The notes under the pieces: model-generated
The model's input: only the letters and a program-made list of their open reading frames with translations
Databases searched by the model: none
Told to the model about the DNA's origin: nothing
NCBI RefSeq assembly: GCF_034259205.1
Contig: NZ_CP139487.1
Location: 1,426,001 to 1,490,000, forward strand
Direction of reading: 5' to 3'
Length of the DNA: 64,000 bases
From: Peredibacter starrii
Lineage (GTDB): Bacteria; Bdellovibrionota; Bacteriovoracia; Bacteriovoracales; Bacteriovoracaceae
Shown here: piece after piece, positions 54,560 to 63,411 of the stretch
Position numbering within the stretch: the stretch's first letter is position 1
Layout of the letters: each line of letters begins with the position of its first letter
Program-made: the position numbers and the translations under genes

Positions 54560-55060
54560 ATGGAAATTTACCAACTTCTTAAAGACGACCACAAAACTGT
54601 CAAAACTCTTTTAAAGAAACTTGAGGATACGACAGAGCGCTCTCAAAAAGAAAGAACGACTTTATTTACTAAACTTAAAGAAGCTCTGATTCCTCACACT
54701 CGTGCAGAGGAGAAAATCTTTTATGAGTCTTTGAAACTTTCTGAAGTCAAAGAGGCCGATGATCTTGCCTATGAAGGCTATGAAGAGCACGGCGTGGCCG
54801 ATCGCCTGATTAAGGAGCTTGATAAGACTGAACCTAGTGATAAGCGTTGGACCGCCTTGATGTCAGTTCTTAAAGAAGTTGTTGAACATCACATTAAGGA
54901 AGAAGAAGAGAACATGTTTAAGAAAGCTCAGAAGTCGTTCGATTCTGAACTAGCGGTTGAGATGGGTGAGAACTTCCTGGAACTTAAAGAGAAGTTTTTA
55001 AATATTCTGCAAGCGGGGAAAATACCTAAGCAGGCACCTTCTCATTCACTTTCTCCTTAA
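54560..55060 (+). CDS. Hemerythrin HHE-domain protein
   Basis: The 166-residue product is a four-helix hemerythrin: first iron ligand in LLKDDHKTVK, then LIPHTRAEEKIFY (H and E), EGYEEHGVADRLI and VVEHHIKEEEENMF. The set of His and Glu fits a di-iron site. Such proteins bind oxygen or nitric oxide or protect iron enzymes. It is followed two bases later by a DUF488 gene and belongs to a region rich in energy and stress genes. Confidence 0.9.
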   Translation: MEIYQLLKDDHKTVKTLLKKLEDTTERSQKERTTLFTKLKEALIPHTRAEEKIFYESLKLSEVKEADDLAYEGYEEHGVADRLIKELDKTEPSDKRWTALMSVLKEVVEHHIKEEEENMFKKAQKSFDSELAVEMGENFLELKEKFLNILQAGKIPKQAPSHSLSP

Positions 55061-55062
55061 GC

Positions 55063-55446
55063 ATGATCCGTATTGTTCAACTTGGATCACCTCGCGCCAA
55101 AAAAGAAGGTCTTCGACTGGGAACGGTTCGAAGACCTCCCCGAGGAGTGCCTAAATCCGAATTTTCCAGAAGAAACTTCTATGATGTATGGATGCCAATC
55201 CTTTCACCATCACCTGAATTGGTGAAGAAAGGTCTGCATGCGGTTACTCCGAAAGAATGGAGGTCTTTTGAAAGGAATTATCGTGCCCAGATGAAAAGGC
55301 CCGATGCTTCCCATGTCCTCGATCTTCTGGCCGCCATGTCTCATGAAACAAATTTCTCAGTGGGATGCTATTGTGAGAATGAAGAGCGATGTCATAGATC
55401 AATTTTGAGAGACATTCTTAAAGAGCGTAAGGCCGATGTTTACTGA
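55063..55446 (+). CDS. DUF488 family protein
   Basis: The 127-residue product has the DUF488 start (IRIVQLGSPRAKKEGLRLGTVRRPPRGVPKSEFSRRNFYDVWMPILSPS) and end (SVGCYCENEERCHRSIL with the CxxxxxCHR motif). The role of the family is not settled. It is cotranscribed with the hemerythrin gene and converges on the OmpV-like gene with a seven-base overlap. Confidence 0.85.
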   Translation: MIRIVQLGSPRAKKEGLRLGTVRRPPRGVPKSEFSRRNFYDVWMPILSPSPELVKKGLHAVTPKEWRSFERNYRAQMKRPDASHVLDLLAAMSHETNFSVGCYCENEERCHRSILRDILKERKADVY

Positions 55447-56285
55447 TACCCTCGTTCCTTTGATTGGTAGAAGAGATAACTGAAGCCGACGAAGGCCGAA
55501 TAGGTATAATCAGCTTTATAGAGTGGAGAACCGGCATTCGCATTGCCCTTAAAGCTATTTAGTCCAAAACCACCATAGATTCCAATTTGGTCTTTTTCAT
55601 AGATGTAGGCAAGGGCCGCGGATGAAGACATATAGCCTGATCCTGCATCATACTCTGGTCTCTCAGCAGTTGCGTATTTTCGATCAACTTCAAAATAAAA
55701 CTCCTGCATCTGATGAGTTGTATGTGTTCTTGTCAGACTCAAAATGATTGAATTGAACTTACTGTCGTCAAAGTAGTAACGGGTATTGAATGATGGTGCA
55801 AAGACCAGGCCTTGATAAGTGACGCTACTCAAATCTGTTGAGGCCGCAATCCGAACTGGGAAAAACAGTCTTACCCATAGTCTTTCCGTGCGAACCAGAA
55901 AGATATAAAACCTCGGGCCCAGTTCTCCCACCCAATCGAGATCATTCATGCCTTTTCGAGCGTCGTTCTTATCTGAATTCGCTGAAAATGCACCACCACC
56001 GCTCAGATCAAATCCGTAAACGGTATTATGGAGAATTCTTGCCTTCATACTATCTTCTTCGTCGGAACGAAGTCTGAGCCCTCTGTATCTCACTTGAGGA
56101 ACAGCAAGATATCTCAGACGACCTTGATCAGAGGCCGGATAGTCAGGAACAAATGCTGAACCACCAATAACTCCGAATTCATATAATGGCTTATTTGATT
56201 GCACGGGATGCAAACTGGCATAGAGAGGCGACAGTAGGAATAAAACCAATGTGATCAAAATCATTTCAAATATCTTAACATGCAT
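55440..56285 (-). CDS. MipA/OmpV family outer-membrane protein
   Basis: The 281-residue product has a signal peptide (MILITLVLFLLSPLYA) and the MipA/OmpV pattern: YEFGVIGGSAFVPDYPASDQGRLRYLAVPQVRYRGLRLRSDEE, and alternating strands ending in YTYSAFVGFSYLFY. These are small barrels that act as scaffolds for murein enzymes or as pores. It is divergent from the MHYT kinase; the two start codons overlap. Confidence 0.8.
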   Translation of the reverse strand: MHVKIFEMILITLVLFLLSPLYASLHPVQSNKPLYEFGVIGGSAFVPDYPASDQGRLRYLAVPQVRYRGLRLRSDEEDSMKARILHNTVYGFDLSGGGAFSANSDKNDARKGMNDLDWVGELGPRFYIFLVRTERLWVRLFFPVRIAASTDLSSVTYQGLVFAPSFNTRYYFDDSKFNSIILSLTRTHTTHQMQEFYFEVDRKYATAERPEYDAGSGYMSSSAALAYIYEKDQIGIYGGFGLNSFKGNANAGSPLYKADYTYSAFVGFSYLFYQSKERGYQ

Positions 56286-56315
56286 TTGCAGTATGTCTTT
56301 TCTATAATTTTTGTT

Positions 56316-57848
56316 ATGTCACACTTGCATCATGAGCATGACATATTCTTGATGGTCCTTTCAGTAATTATCGCGATGTTTGCTTCTTATACTGCGCTCG
56401 ATCTCTCTAACGCTGTTTCTACCGTGAAAGGACGAATCCGCTGGTTTTGGCTTGCTGGTGGTTCATTTGCGATGGGGGTTGGCATCTGGAGTATGCACTT
56501 TGTTGCTATGCTTGCCTTTAAAGTCGAAGGACTTACTTTCTACTATGATGTTCCACTTTTAGGTCTTTCTATGGCCGCGTCTGTCTTTGGCTCATTGTTA
56601 TCCCTTCTTATTGTCAGTACCGGGAAACCGACTATTCAAAGTTATCTCGTCGGTAGTTGTGTGATGGGTGCGGCGATTTCGAGCATGCATTTCATAGCAA
56701 TTAAGGCGATGAAGATGGAGGCTGGAATCACTTGGAACTATTTTCTCGTTATTCTTTCCATTGTCATATCGATCCTGGCATCTGGCCTAGGACTTCATTT
56801 TGCTTTTCTCTTGAAGAGGGATTATTCCTTTAAAGGTTTTATCTATCGGGTAATGGCCGGGATTATTCTTGGAATTGCAATCGCAGGAATGCACTACACG
56901 GCCATGGCGGCGATGTATCTTCATAAAGTTCAGTCTCATGTCATTGTAAATCCGACTCACTTACTAGCTGCCGATGGCTTGGCCGGATCTGTTATCATTG
57001 CCACCATTCTTATACTTGGTTTTGCGATTACTGGAACAAATCTTGAGCTCGCCATTATGACAAAGCAAAAGGAAAACGAAACTCTGGAGTCATCAATCAG
57101 AATCCGTGATCACTTTGTTTCTTTGGCAAGCCATGAACTCAAAGCGCCACTTACTTCCATAAAACTTCAAAATGATCTCATCATGAGATCGATCAAAAAG
57201 CAGGACGTTGATTTGAATAAGATGGAAGGCATGCTTTCACGAACCGGAAAGAATGTAGAAAGGATCAATAGGCTAGTGGATGACATGCTTGATGTCTCAC
57301 GAATGGATTCTGGCAAATTAACTCTTCAAAAAGAGAACGCTGAACTATCAACCATCCTGAGTGAAGTGATTGAAAGACTTCTTCCAATGCTGGAATCGGC
57401 CGGATGTCCGGTTTTTTATCATTTCATGGAAGAATATGAAGGCAATTGGGACAGATTCAGATTAGAGCAGGTCTTCACTAATATTCTTATCAATGCCGCT
57501 AAATACGCACCTGGAAAACCGATTGAGGTCAGTATCCGCGAATATGAGGACATGGCGATGGTGAGTATTCGTGATCACGGTAAGGGAATTCCCCCTGAAT
57601 TTGCCGAGAAGATCTTTGATAAGTTTGAAAGAGCGAAGAATGAGGGGGACGCCAAAGGGCTTGGTCTTGGCCTTTTTATTTCCCGTGAGATCATCCATCT
57701 CCATGATGGGAAGATCCAAGTGAAGAGCACTCCTGGCGAGGGCTCAGATTTTCAAATTTTTCTCCCTGTCTTGAGGCCATCTCAGACATTTGATGGTATC
57801 TTTAAACAAAAATCGACAGGGACCCATAATGAGCAAAGTAAAAGTTGA
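56316..57848 (+). CDS. MHYT-domain sensor histidine kinase
   Basis: The 510-residue product has seven membrane segments with three MHYT-type motifs (M60-H61-F, M124-H125-F, M192-H193-Y-T), thought to bind copper and sense oxygen, CO or NO. The kinase part has H273 in SLASHELKAPLTS, then the N box INAAKYAPG, and DHGKGIP and GLGLGLFISRE. No response regulator adjoins it. An in-frame ATG at 56280 is possible, but the one at 56316 begins at MSHLHHEHD. Its last 20 bases overlap the cold-shock gene. Confidence 0.85.
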   Translation: MSHLHHEHDIFLMVLSVIIAMFASYTALDLSNAVSTVKGRIRWFWLAGGSFAMGVGIWSMHFVAMLAFKVEGLTFYYDVPLLGLSMAASVFGSLLSLLIVSTGKPTIQSYLVGSCVMGAAISSMHFIAIKAMKMEAGITWNYFLVILSIVISILASGLGLHFAFLLKRDYSFKGFIYRVMAGIILGIAIAGMHYTAMAAMYLHKVQSHVIVNPTHLLAADGLAGSVIIATILILGFAITGTNLELAIMTKQKENETLESSIRIRDHFVSLASHELKAPLTSIKLQNDLIMRSIKKQDVDLNKMEGMLSRTGKNVERINRLVDDMLDVSRMDSGKLTLQKENAELSTILSEVIERLLPMLESAGCPVFYHFMEEYEGNWDRFRLEQVFTNILINAAKYAPGKPIEVSIREYEDMAMVSIRDHGKGIPPEFAEKIFDKFERAKNEGDAKGLGLGLFISREIIHLHDGKIQVKSTPGEGSDFQIFLPVLRPSQTFDGIFKQKSTGTHNEQSKS

Positions 57849-58227
57849 ATTCGTTAAGTACGACATGACCAAAACGACCAATCGTAAGCGTAAGGACATG
57901 CTGGTTGATAATCATTCAGAGAAGGCGGTCATTACTCAACTCGAGCGCATTCATAAAGGGGAGAAAGTCGTTAAAATTCATGAAATCATCTGGGGTGAAG
58001 CTCAAGTAAAGCAAGACCAAGGTGACTTCTTCATGGGTGTGGTGAAATTCTTCAACTCAGAGAAAGGTTTTGGTTTTATTCAACCTGATGAAGAGATGGA
58101 AGACCTGTTCTTTCATAAGACTGCATGTGCTGAAGGTATTCCTCAGGAAGGTGATACCGTTGCTTTTCAAATTAGCGAAGGGCCTAAGGGGCCAATTGCC
58201 ATTCGACTTAGGATTGTAGAATCTTAG
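57829..58227 (+). CDS. Cold-shock domain protein with N-terminal extension
   Basis: The 132-residue product ends in a cold-shock domain (GVVKFFNSEKGFGFIQPDEEMEDLFFHKT) with RNP1-like GFGFI and RNP2-like LFFH motifs for single-stranded nucleic acid. The first 65 residues (KVKVEFVKYDMTKTTNRKRKDMLVDNHSEKAV...) are an extension not found in plain 70-residue Csp. The ATG at 57829 lies inside the end of the MHYT kinase gene, so the two are translated together. It converges on P-type ATPase 2. Confidence 0.85.
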   Translation: MSKVKVEFVKYDMTKTTNRKRKDMLVDNHSEKAVITQLERIHKGEKVVKIHEIIWGEAQVKQDQGDFFMGVVKFFNSEKGFGFIQPDEEMEDLFFHKTACAEGIPQEGDTVAFQISEGPKGPIAIRLRIVES

Positions 58228-60901
58228 CGGGGCCGGCCTTTCGTCTCAGTACAAGTTTTCTTATCTCCTCTACCCAGAGAACCAAACTTCCGATAACTCC
58301 AATAGTTAGGACGTCTCTAAAAGCAATGGGTGTTGTATAAAAAAGTTTATTCATGAACGGTGCATAAATCACTAGGGCTTGTAACAAAAATCCTGTCAGA
58401 AGTCCCCCAATTAACCATTTGTTGCTTAGAAGACTCATTCGGAAAACTGAATGCTTATCTGAACGGCAATTGAGCGCATTAAACCATTGTGCTACAGCGA
58501 GAAGTGTAAACGTCTGAGATTGTACTTCCACAAATGGAAATCCCATTTCTAAGGAATAGAAAAAATATCCTAAGGTCGTTAAGGCGATGGTTGGTGATAA
58601 CAGAGACATTCGACGTAAAAAATGTCGGTCAATCAAAGGTTCTTCTCGTGGAACTGGGCGCTGTTTCATTTCATCTCCTTCCTCTGGCTCCATTATGAGT
58701 GTTACTGTGAGGGCGCCATCTGTTACAAGATTAATCCACAGGATTTGTACCGCCGCTAAAGGTGGTGGATAACCAAGTAATATAGCAGTAAAGAGAACCA
58801 ATAATTCGGATATACTGGTGGTAAAGAAGTAGATGATGAGCTTCTTTACATTGCGATAAACGAGTCTACCTTGCTTGACCGCTTCGACAATGGTGGAAAA
58901 ATTATCATCGGTGATAATAATTTTTGCTGATTCTTTGGCCGTATCTGTTCCTGTAATTCCCATCGCCACACCAACATCCGCTCTTACCAGAGCTGGTGAA
59001 TCATTCACCCCGTCTCCTGTCATCGCAACAACGTTCTTTTTATTCTGAAAAGTCTTGATGATTCTAAGTTTTTGATCGGGATGTACTCGAGCGAATACAG
59101 AAATGTGATTAATGCGTTTTTCCAGTTCATCGTCGCTCATCATTTCCAACTCTGCGCCATCTATTGCTTGATCGCCACTTTTCATTATACCAAGAACTTT
59201 TCCGATGGCCTGGCCCGTATGTTTATGATCTCCGGTGACCATAACCGGTCTGATTCCTGCATTTAAACATTCCTCAATCGCAGCACGGACTTCCTGTCTT
59301 GGAGGATCCATTTGACCTACAAGGCCAAGGAAAACGATGTTCTTATTGTATGTTGCTTCTCTTATTTCTTCGGTGATGGGACCTTCAATTTTTGCAAAGG
59401 CCAGAACCCGAAGGGCTCGCTGGGCCATCTTCTCCGATGCTAAATGTGCCCTTTCGTCAGTGCCACATATATGCAGAATTTTTTCTGGAGCTCCTTTAAT
59501 CCAGGTGATGATTTTGCCATCTATCTGGTGTTCTGTGGCCATTAATTTGAGTGAAGAATCAAAAGGTATTTCATCTTTTCTTGGAAATTTTTTTTCAAAT
59601 TCTTCCTTATGCATACCTCGTTTGGCAGCAACCGTCAGAAGAGCACCCTCAGTAGGGTCACCGAGAATTTTCCATAAATTTTTATCGTCTTGAATGAGTC
59701 TAGCATCATTACATAAAACACCTGCGGTAAGTAATTGGTCTATGTCTTTATCAGTTTCGTTTTGAGAGTTTCCTTTGACTATAAATTCTCCTGAAGGTGA
59801 ATATCCCACTCCAGTCACATCTACTGAAATACCGGATGGAAGATAAAGCGCTTCTACCGTCATCTCATTTTTGGTCAGTGTTCCGGTTTTGTCTGTGCAG
59901 ATAATGTCAGTTGAGCCCAAGGTTTCCACCGCAGACAGTTTTCTAACGATGGCCTTTTTACCCGCCATCCTTCTGACTCCAACTGCCAGAGCGACTGTTA
60001 TGGCTACAGGAAGACCCTCTGGAATCATTGACACAATCTGGCTGACTCCTATCATGAAAATTTCAGAAAGCTCTAGGCCTCTTAGAATTCCAATCCCTAC
60101 GATGAGAAAAAATACAACTGCAGCAAGATAAATAATTGTTCTTCCAAAATGCGAAATTTTATTTTCCAAAGGAGTTAGTAAGTTCTGTTTCTCATTGGTG
60201 AGCTTGGCGATTTTGCCGACTTCGGTGTTTTGACCAGTGGCAACGACGATGACCGTTCCTCTCCCAGATGTGACAAAGGTTCCTGAGTAAACCATATTCG
60301 TTCTTTCTGCAAGAATGGTATCTACAGGTATGTCTGAAATGCTCTTTCGTACTGGTAACGATTCTCCGGTTAATGCCGACTCGGCAACTGATAGATCTCT
60401 GGCCTCGATAATCCTTCCGTCGGCCCCAACTGCGTCACCAGCATTTAGTAAGAATATATCACCTGGGACTAATTCCCGTGCTTCGATTCTTACTTCCTGA
60501 CCGTCCCGGCGCACGGTTACCATGAGTTTGGCAAGTTTTCGTAGGGACTCAAGACTTCTTTCAGCTTTAGACTCCTGGAGGGAACCTATTAAAGAATTCA
60601 ACATAACAACAGTTAGAATGACGGCAGCATCACTTATCTTATTCAGAAAAAATGCAATAGAGGCCGCTATGAGAAGGAGATAAATGAGGGGACTTTGAAA
60701 TTGTTTTATAAATACAGCAAACAAACTTCTATGTTTTGGTTCAGGCAATTCATTACTGCCAAATTCCTTAAGTCGCTGATTAGCAACCTCTGAAGATAGC
60801 CCAGATTTAAGGTCGCTCCGATGAGCATCAAATAAGGTGGCTTCATTCATGTTATGCCAGGCCGAAGTTCCATGGTCAGGGAGCAGAGTCGATGGTTCCA
60901 A
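58208..60901 (-). CDS. Cation-translocating P-type ATPase 2 (Ca2+/Na+ type)
   Basis: The 897-residue product has the N-terminal cation-ATPase domain, LTGES, the M4 ion site PEGLP, ICTDKTGTLTKNE, MTGDGVNDSPAL and an M6 segment NLVTDG. This fits PMCA/SERCA-like or bacterial Na+-type pumps. The start is a TTG at 60901 behind an AAGGAA site; an ATG at residue 18 is possible. It follows the antiporter gene by 19 bases in one operon with a CBS gene in front. Confidence 0.9.
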   Translation of the reverse strand: MEPSTLLPDHGTSAWHNMNEATLFDAHRSDLKSGLSSEVANQRLKEFGSNELPEPKHRSLFAVFIKQFQSPLIYLLLIAASIAFFLNKISDAAVILTVVMLNSLIGSLQESKAERSLESLRKLAKLMVTVRRDGQEVRIEARELVPGDIFLLNAGDAVGADGRIIEARDLSVAESALTGESLPVRKSISDIPVDTILAERTNMVYSGTFVTSGRGTVIVVATGQNTEVGKIAKLTNEKQNLLTPLENKISHFGRTIIYLAAVVFFLIVGIGILRGLELSEIFMIGVSQIVSMIPEGLPVAITVALAVGVRRMAGKKAIVRKLSAVETLGSTDIICTDKTGTLTKNEMTVEALYLPSGISVDVTGVGYSPSGEFIVKGNSQNETDKDIDQLLTAGVLCNDARLIQDDKNLWKILGDPTEGALLTVAAKRGMHKEEFEKKFPRKDEIPFDSSLKLMATEHQIDGKIITWIKGAPEKILHICGTDERAHLASEKMAQRALRVLAFAKIEGPITEEIREATYNKNIVFLGLVGQMDPPRQEVRAAIEECLNAGIRPVMVTGDHKHTGQAIGKVLGIMKSGDQAIDGAELEMMSDDELEKRINHISVFARVHPDQKLRIIKTFQNKKNVVAMTGDGVNDSPALVRADVGVAMGITGTDTAKESAKIIITDDNFSTIVEAVKQGRLVYRNVKKLIIYFFTTSISELLVLFTAILLGYPPPLAAVQILWINLVTDGALTVTLIMEPEEGDEMKQRPVPREEPLIDRHFLRRMSLLSPTIALTTLGYFFYSLEMGFPFVEVQSQTFTLLAVAQWFNALNCRSDKHSVFRMSLLSNKWLIGGLLTGFLLQALVIYAPFMNKLFYTTPIAFRDVLTIGVIGSLVLWVEEIRKLVLRRKAGPAKILQS

Positions 60902-60920
60902 GTGTATGTTCCTTTCTCAT

Positions 60921-61928
60921 TTAGTGAGTTTGCCCAAGAAAATAGAGTGAAACATTTGTGAGTATGACTAAAAGGATGATGGTTAATGCATCCGGTTCGA
61001 TAAGAAGTTTTCGTTTTTCGACTTGATAGAGCTGCCCCACGATGGCCACTGAAGTAATTAGAATGGTCGCAATACAAGTTAAGAGGTGATTTGGCGATAC
61101 GGAAGCAAGAAGTGATCCGTGATGAAAAAAGTCCAAGGGAATCAAGATCACTATGTTTAAGGTGTTACTTCCGAAAATGTTTCCGACCGCCAGATCGTAG
61201 GCCCGATTTCTGATGGCCACAATTGTTGAAACCAGTTCAGGCAGAGAAGTTGAAAAAGCAACTAACGTAGTTCCAATAAATGTTTTCCCGAGCCCACTCA
61301 GAGTGGCTATTTCCCCTGCTGCTTCAGAAAGGTAGGGGGCCGCGATGAGAATGACAAAGGCAGACAGAAAGTAACCGGTAAATGCCTTAATGGCCGGGTA
61401 CTTTTTGTCTTGAATCTTAGGTTGATGTTCTACTTTGGCCTCATAAATTTTTTGATCATAGTAAAGTATGCGAGAACCCAGAAAATAGGCAATAGTGAGA
61501 AGAATTGGACCCATTCCAATTCCTGCAAAAGTTGGAATAACTAATTTAGATTCTAAAAAGATGGCCAGACCAGCAATTGAAGCAATTCCGATACTGATAG
61601 CACCCAAGAGGGCATGCTTAGAAGAAGCTCTGGAAAATATGGGCGATGTTCCTTTATGGATAAGATCGGCAATTGCAAGAATAAGAAGATTGAAAATACT
61701 ACTTCCAAACAGATCTCCAACTGCAATATCAGGCATATGATGTCTGACAGCACTAACGTCAACCAGGAACTCTGGAAGAGAGGTCGCACCCGCTAGCAGG
61801 ATGCTGCCAACAAATAAACGGCCAAGATTAGTAACTTCTGAAATTTTATCGGCAAATTTTACAAGAAAAGTTCCGGCAATAACGATGACGAGGGCCGAAA
61901 TTCCAAATTGCAGCAATGACTCACGCAT
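60921..61928 (-). CDS. Calcium/sodium antiporter (CaCA family, YrbG-like)
   Basis: The 335-residue product has ten or so membrane helices and both inverted alpha repeats of the exchanger family: GATSLPEFLVD with GDLFGSSIFNLL in the first half, and AFSTSLPELV with GNIFGSNTLN in the second. It should exchange Na+ or H+ for Ca2+ across the inner membrane. It lies between a CBS gene (eight-base overlap) and a P-type ATPase gene. Confidence 0.9.
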   Translation of the reverse strand: MRESLLQFGISALVIVIAGTFLVKFADKISEVTNLGRLFVGSILLAGATSLPEFLVDVSAVRHHMPDIAVGDLFGSSIFNLLILAIADLIHKGTSPIFSRASSKHALLGAISIGIASIAGLAIFLESKLVIPTFAGIGMGPILLTIAYFLGSRILYYDQKIYEAKVEHQPKIQDKKYPAIKAFTGYFLSAFVILIAAPYLSEAAGEIATLSGLGKTFIGTTLVAFSTSLPELVSTIVAIRNRAYDLAVGNIFGSNTLNIVILIPLDFFHHGSLLASVSPNHLLTCIATILITSVAIVGQLYQVEKRKLLIEPDALTIILLVILTNVSLYFLGQTH

Positions 61929-62391
61929 GACTATCGAGTTGGGGCTTCAATAAAGTAAATGCTCGTAAAACGTCGTGGCGTGTAACCATTCCTTTCAACT
62001 TACCGTTTTGAATCACCGGAAGTCGTTTTATTTTATAGTGGATCATCATATTGATGACATCATCAAGGGTGTAATCCAGTTCGACCGTTTTGGGATTTTT
62101 AGTCATTACATTTTCCAGGGGCACGTTCTTCGATTTTTGAAAAATATCTTCCACTCCATTAGAATAGAAAATTTGTCCAAATAATCTTTTAAGGGCCACA
62201 AGTGCATGAGGAATGTTGGCATCTTTTCCTACAAAATCAGATTCCGTTATGATGCCAATTAAGTGGGCGGCCGAATCGACAATTGGTACGACACTTATAT
62301 TTTTTTCGAGCATTAATTTTGCAGCATCTTCAACAGTGTGCTTAGGTGTTAAATAAATTACGTCCTTTGTCATGAATTCGGAAACCTTCAT
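61921..62391 (-). CDS. CBS-pair protein
   Basis: The 156-residue product begins MKVSEFMTKDVIYLTP and has two CBS motifs (VEDAAKLMLEKNISVVPIVDSAAHLIGIITESDF; ENVMTKNPKTVELDYTLDDVINMMIHYKIKRLPVI...GMVTRHDVL) around a middle helical insert. The ATG at 62391 with its GAGG site fits better than the longer frame to 62505. It overlaps the antiporter gene, so ion exchange may be tied to an adenosine ligand. Confidence 0.85.
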   Translation of the reverse strand: MKVSEFMTKDVIYLTPKHTVEDAAKLMLEKNISVVPIVDSAAHLIGIITESDFVGKDANIPHALVALKRLFGQIFYSNGVEDIFQKSKNVPLENVMTKNPKTVELDYTLDDVINMMIHYKIKRLPVIQNGKLKGMVTRHDVLRAFTLLKPQLDSHA

Positions 62392-62634
62392 TGAGACCTC
62401 GCTTGTTATAAGTACAGTACGTTGATTAAAAACATAGTCTAGACATGTGCGGCCAATTTTTTGCGCTCCAAAAAATCTTAAGCCAACCTTCTCTTTTTCA
62501 ACCATTTAAGCGGTCAATGAAAAACTATTAGAAGGTGCCACTTTGGCATCTTGAGATCATGATTACCCCTAAGATATAAATCTCTTCGTTTGAAGTTGTG
62601 ATCTAACGAATGACACTAAACTTAGGGAGTAATC

Positions 62635-63411
62635 ATGAAGAGTTTTATGCTCATTGCATTTTTTGTTCTCGGCCAGGGAGTCAGAGCTGAGACAATGGGA
62701 GATGGTGTTCACTCCATCGTCAGGGGAACAGACGGTGAACCTCATTTAGTTAAGATGAATTCAGGTGAGGTAAAATTCATTGAGCAGAATGAAGGGCATA
62801 AGCTGGCCGTTTTTGAGAAGAAGCTTATGACCGCCAAATCACTTTCTTCAAATGTCCAAAATAAATTTCAAGTTGAGCCGGGTGCGAGCTATGAACCAAC
62901 TGTAGTTCCTGATGCTCAGATTCCTGAAATCTTTAATAGAATGAATCCGTATATTAAAAGAAAGTCTGAATGTTCGGACCGTGCTCATGTCTGGGCGTAT
63001 GATGAGTTTCAGAAAAGTGGTATTAAGTCACAAAAAGCATTTCTTATGCTGACTGATACTTATATTAAACGTACTCGCTACAAGTGGTGGTTCCACGTAG
63101 CTCCTATGTACACCACTGCTTCAGGTAAGAAGATCGTTATGGATTTTCAATTCCTTGATCGTCCGGTGACATTCACTGAGTGGAAAAATCACCTTGTGTT
63201 CAGTAAGCGTGAATGTGTGACTGATTTCAAATTCAATGACTACGATGCAGGCGCGGATCAAACTCAGGATTGCTACACTAAGCATGAACCAATGTATTAC
63301 TACATTCCTCAAGACATCGGTGCGTTTGAGAATGGTAGACAGATTACTGGTTGGAGTGTTTCAGGTGTAAATGCAGCCCGCTCAAGAGCTTTCTTTCAAG
63401 GGAGTCTATAA
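62635..63411 (+). CDS. Secreted protein-glutaminase-like enzyme
   Basis: The 258-residue product has a signal peptide (MLIAFFVLGQGVRA). Residues 110-180 fit the protein-glutamine glutaminase fold, related to transglutaminases: Cys in SECSDRAHVWAYDEFQKSG, His in WWFHVAPMY and Asp in IVMDFQFLDRP, in the order C-H-D. Such enzymes deamidate glutamine in target proteins. A good AGGGAG site stands upstream. The next lipoprotein gene begins directly after its stop codon. Confidence 0.75.
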   Translation: MKSFMLIAFFVLGQGVRAETMGDGVHSIVRGTDGEPHLVKMNSGEVKFIEQNEGHKLAVFEKKLMTAKSLSSNVQNKFQVEPGASYEPTVVPDAQIPEIFNRMNPYIKRKSECSDRAHVWAYDEFQKSGIKSQKAFLMLTDTYIKRTRYKWWFHVAPMYTTASGKKIVMDFQFLDRPVTFTEWKNHLVFSKRECVTDFKFNDYDAGADQTQDCYTKHEPMYYYIPQDIGAFENGRQITGWSVSGVNAARSRAFFQGSL

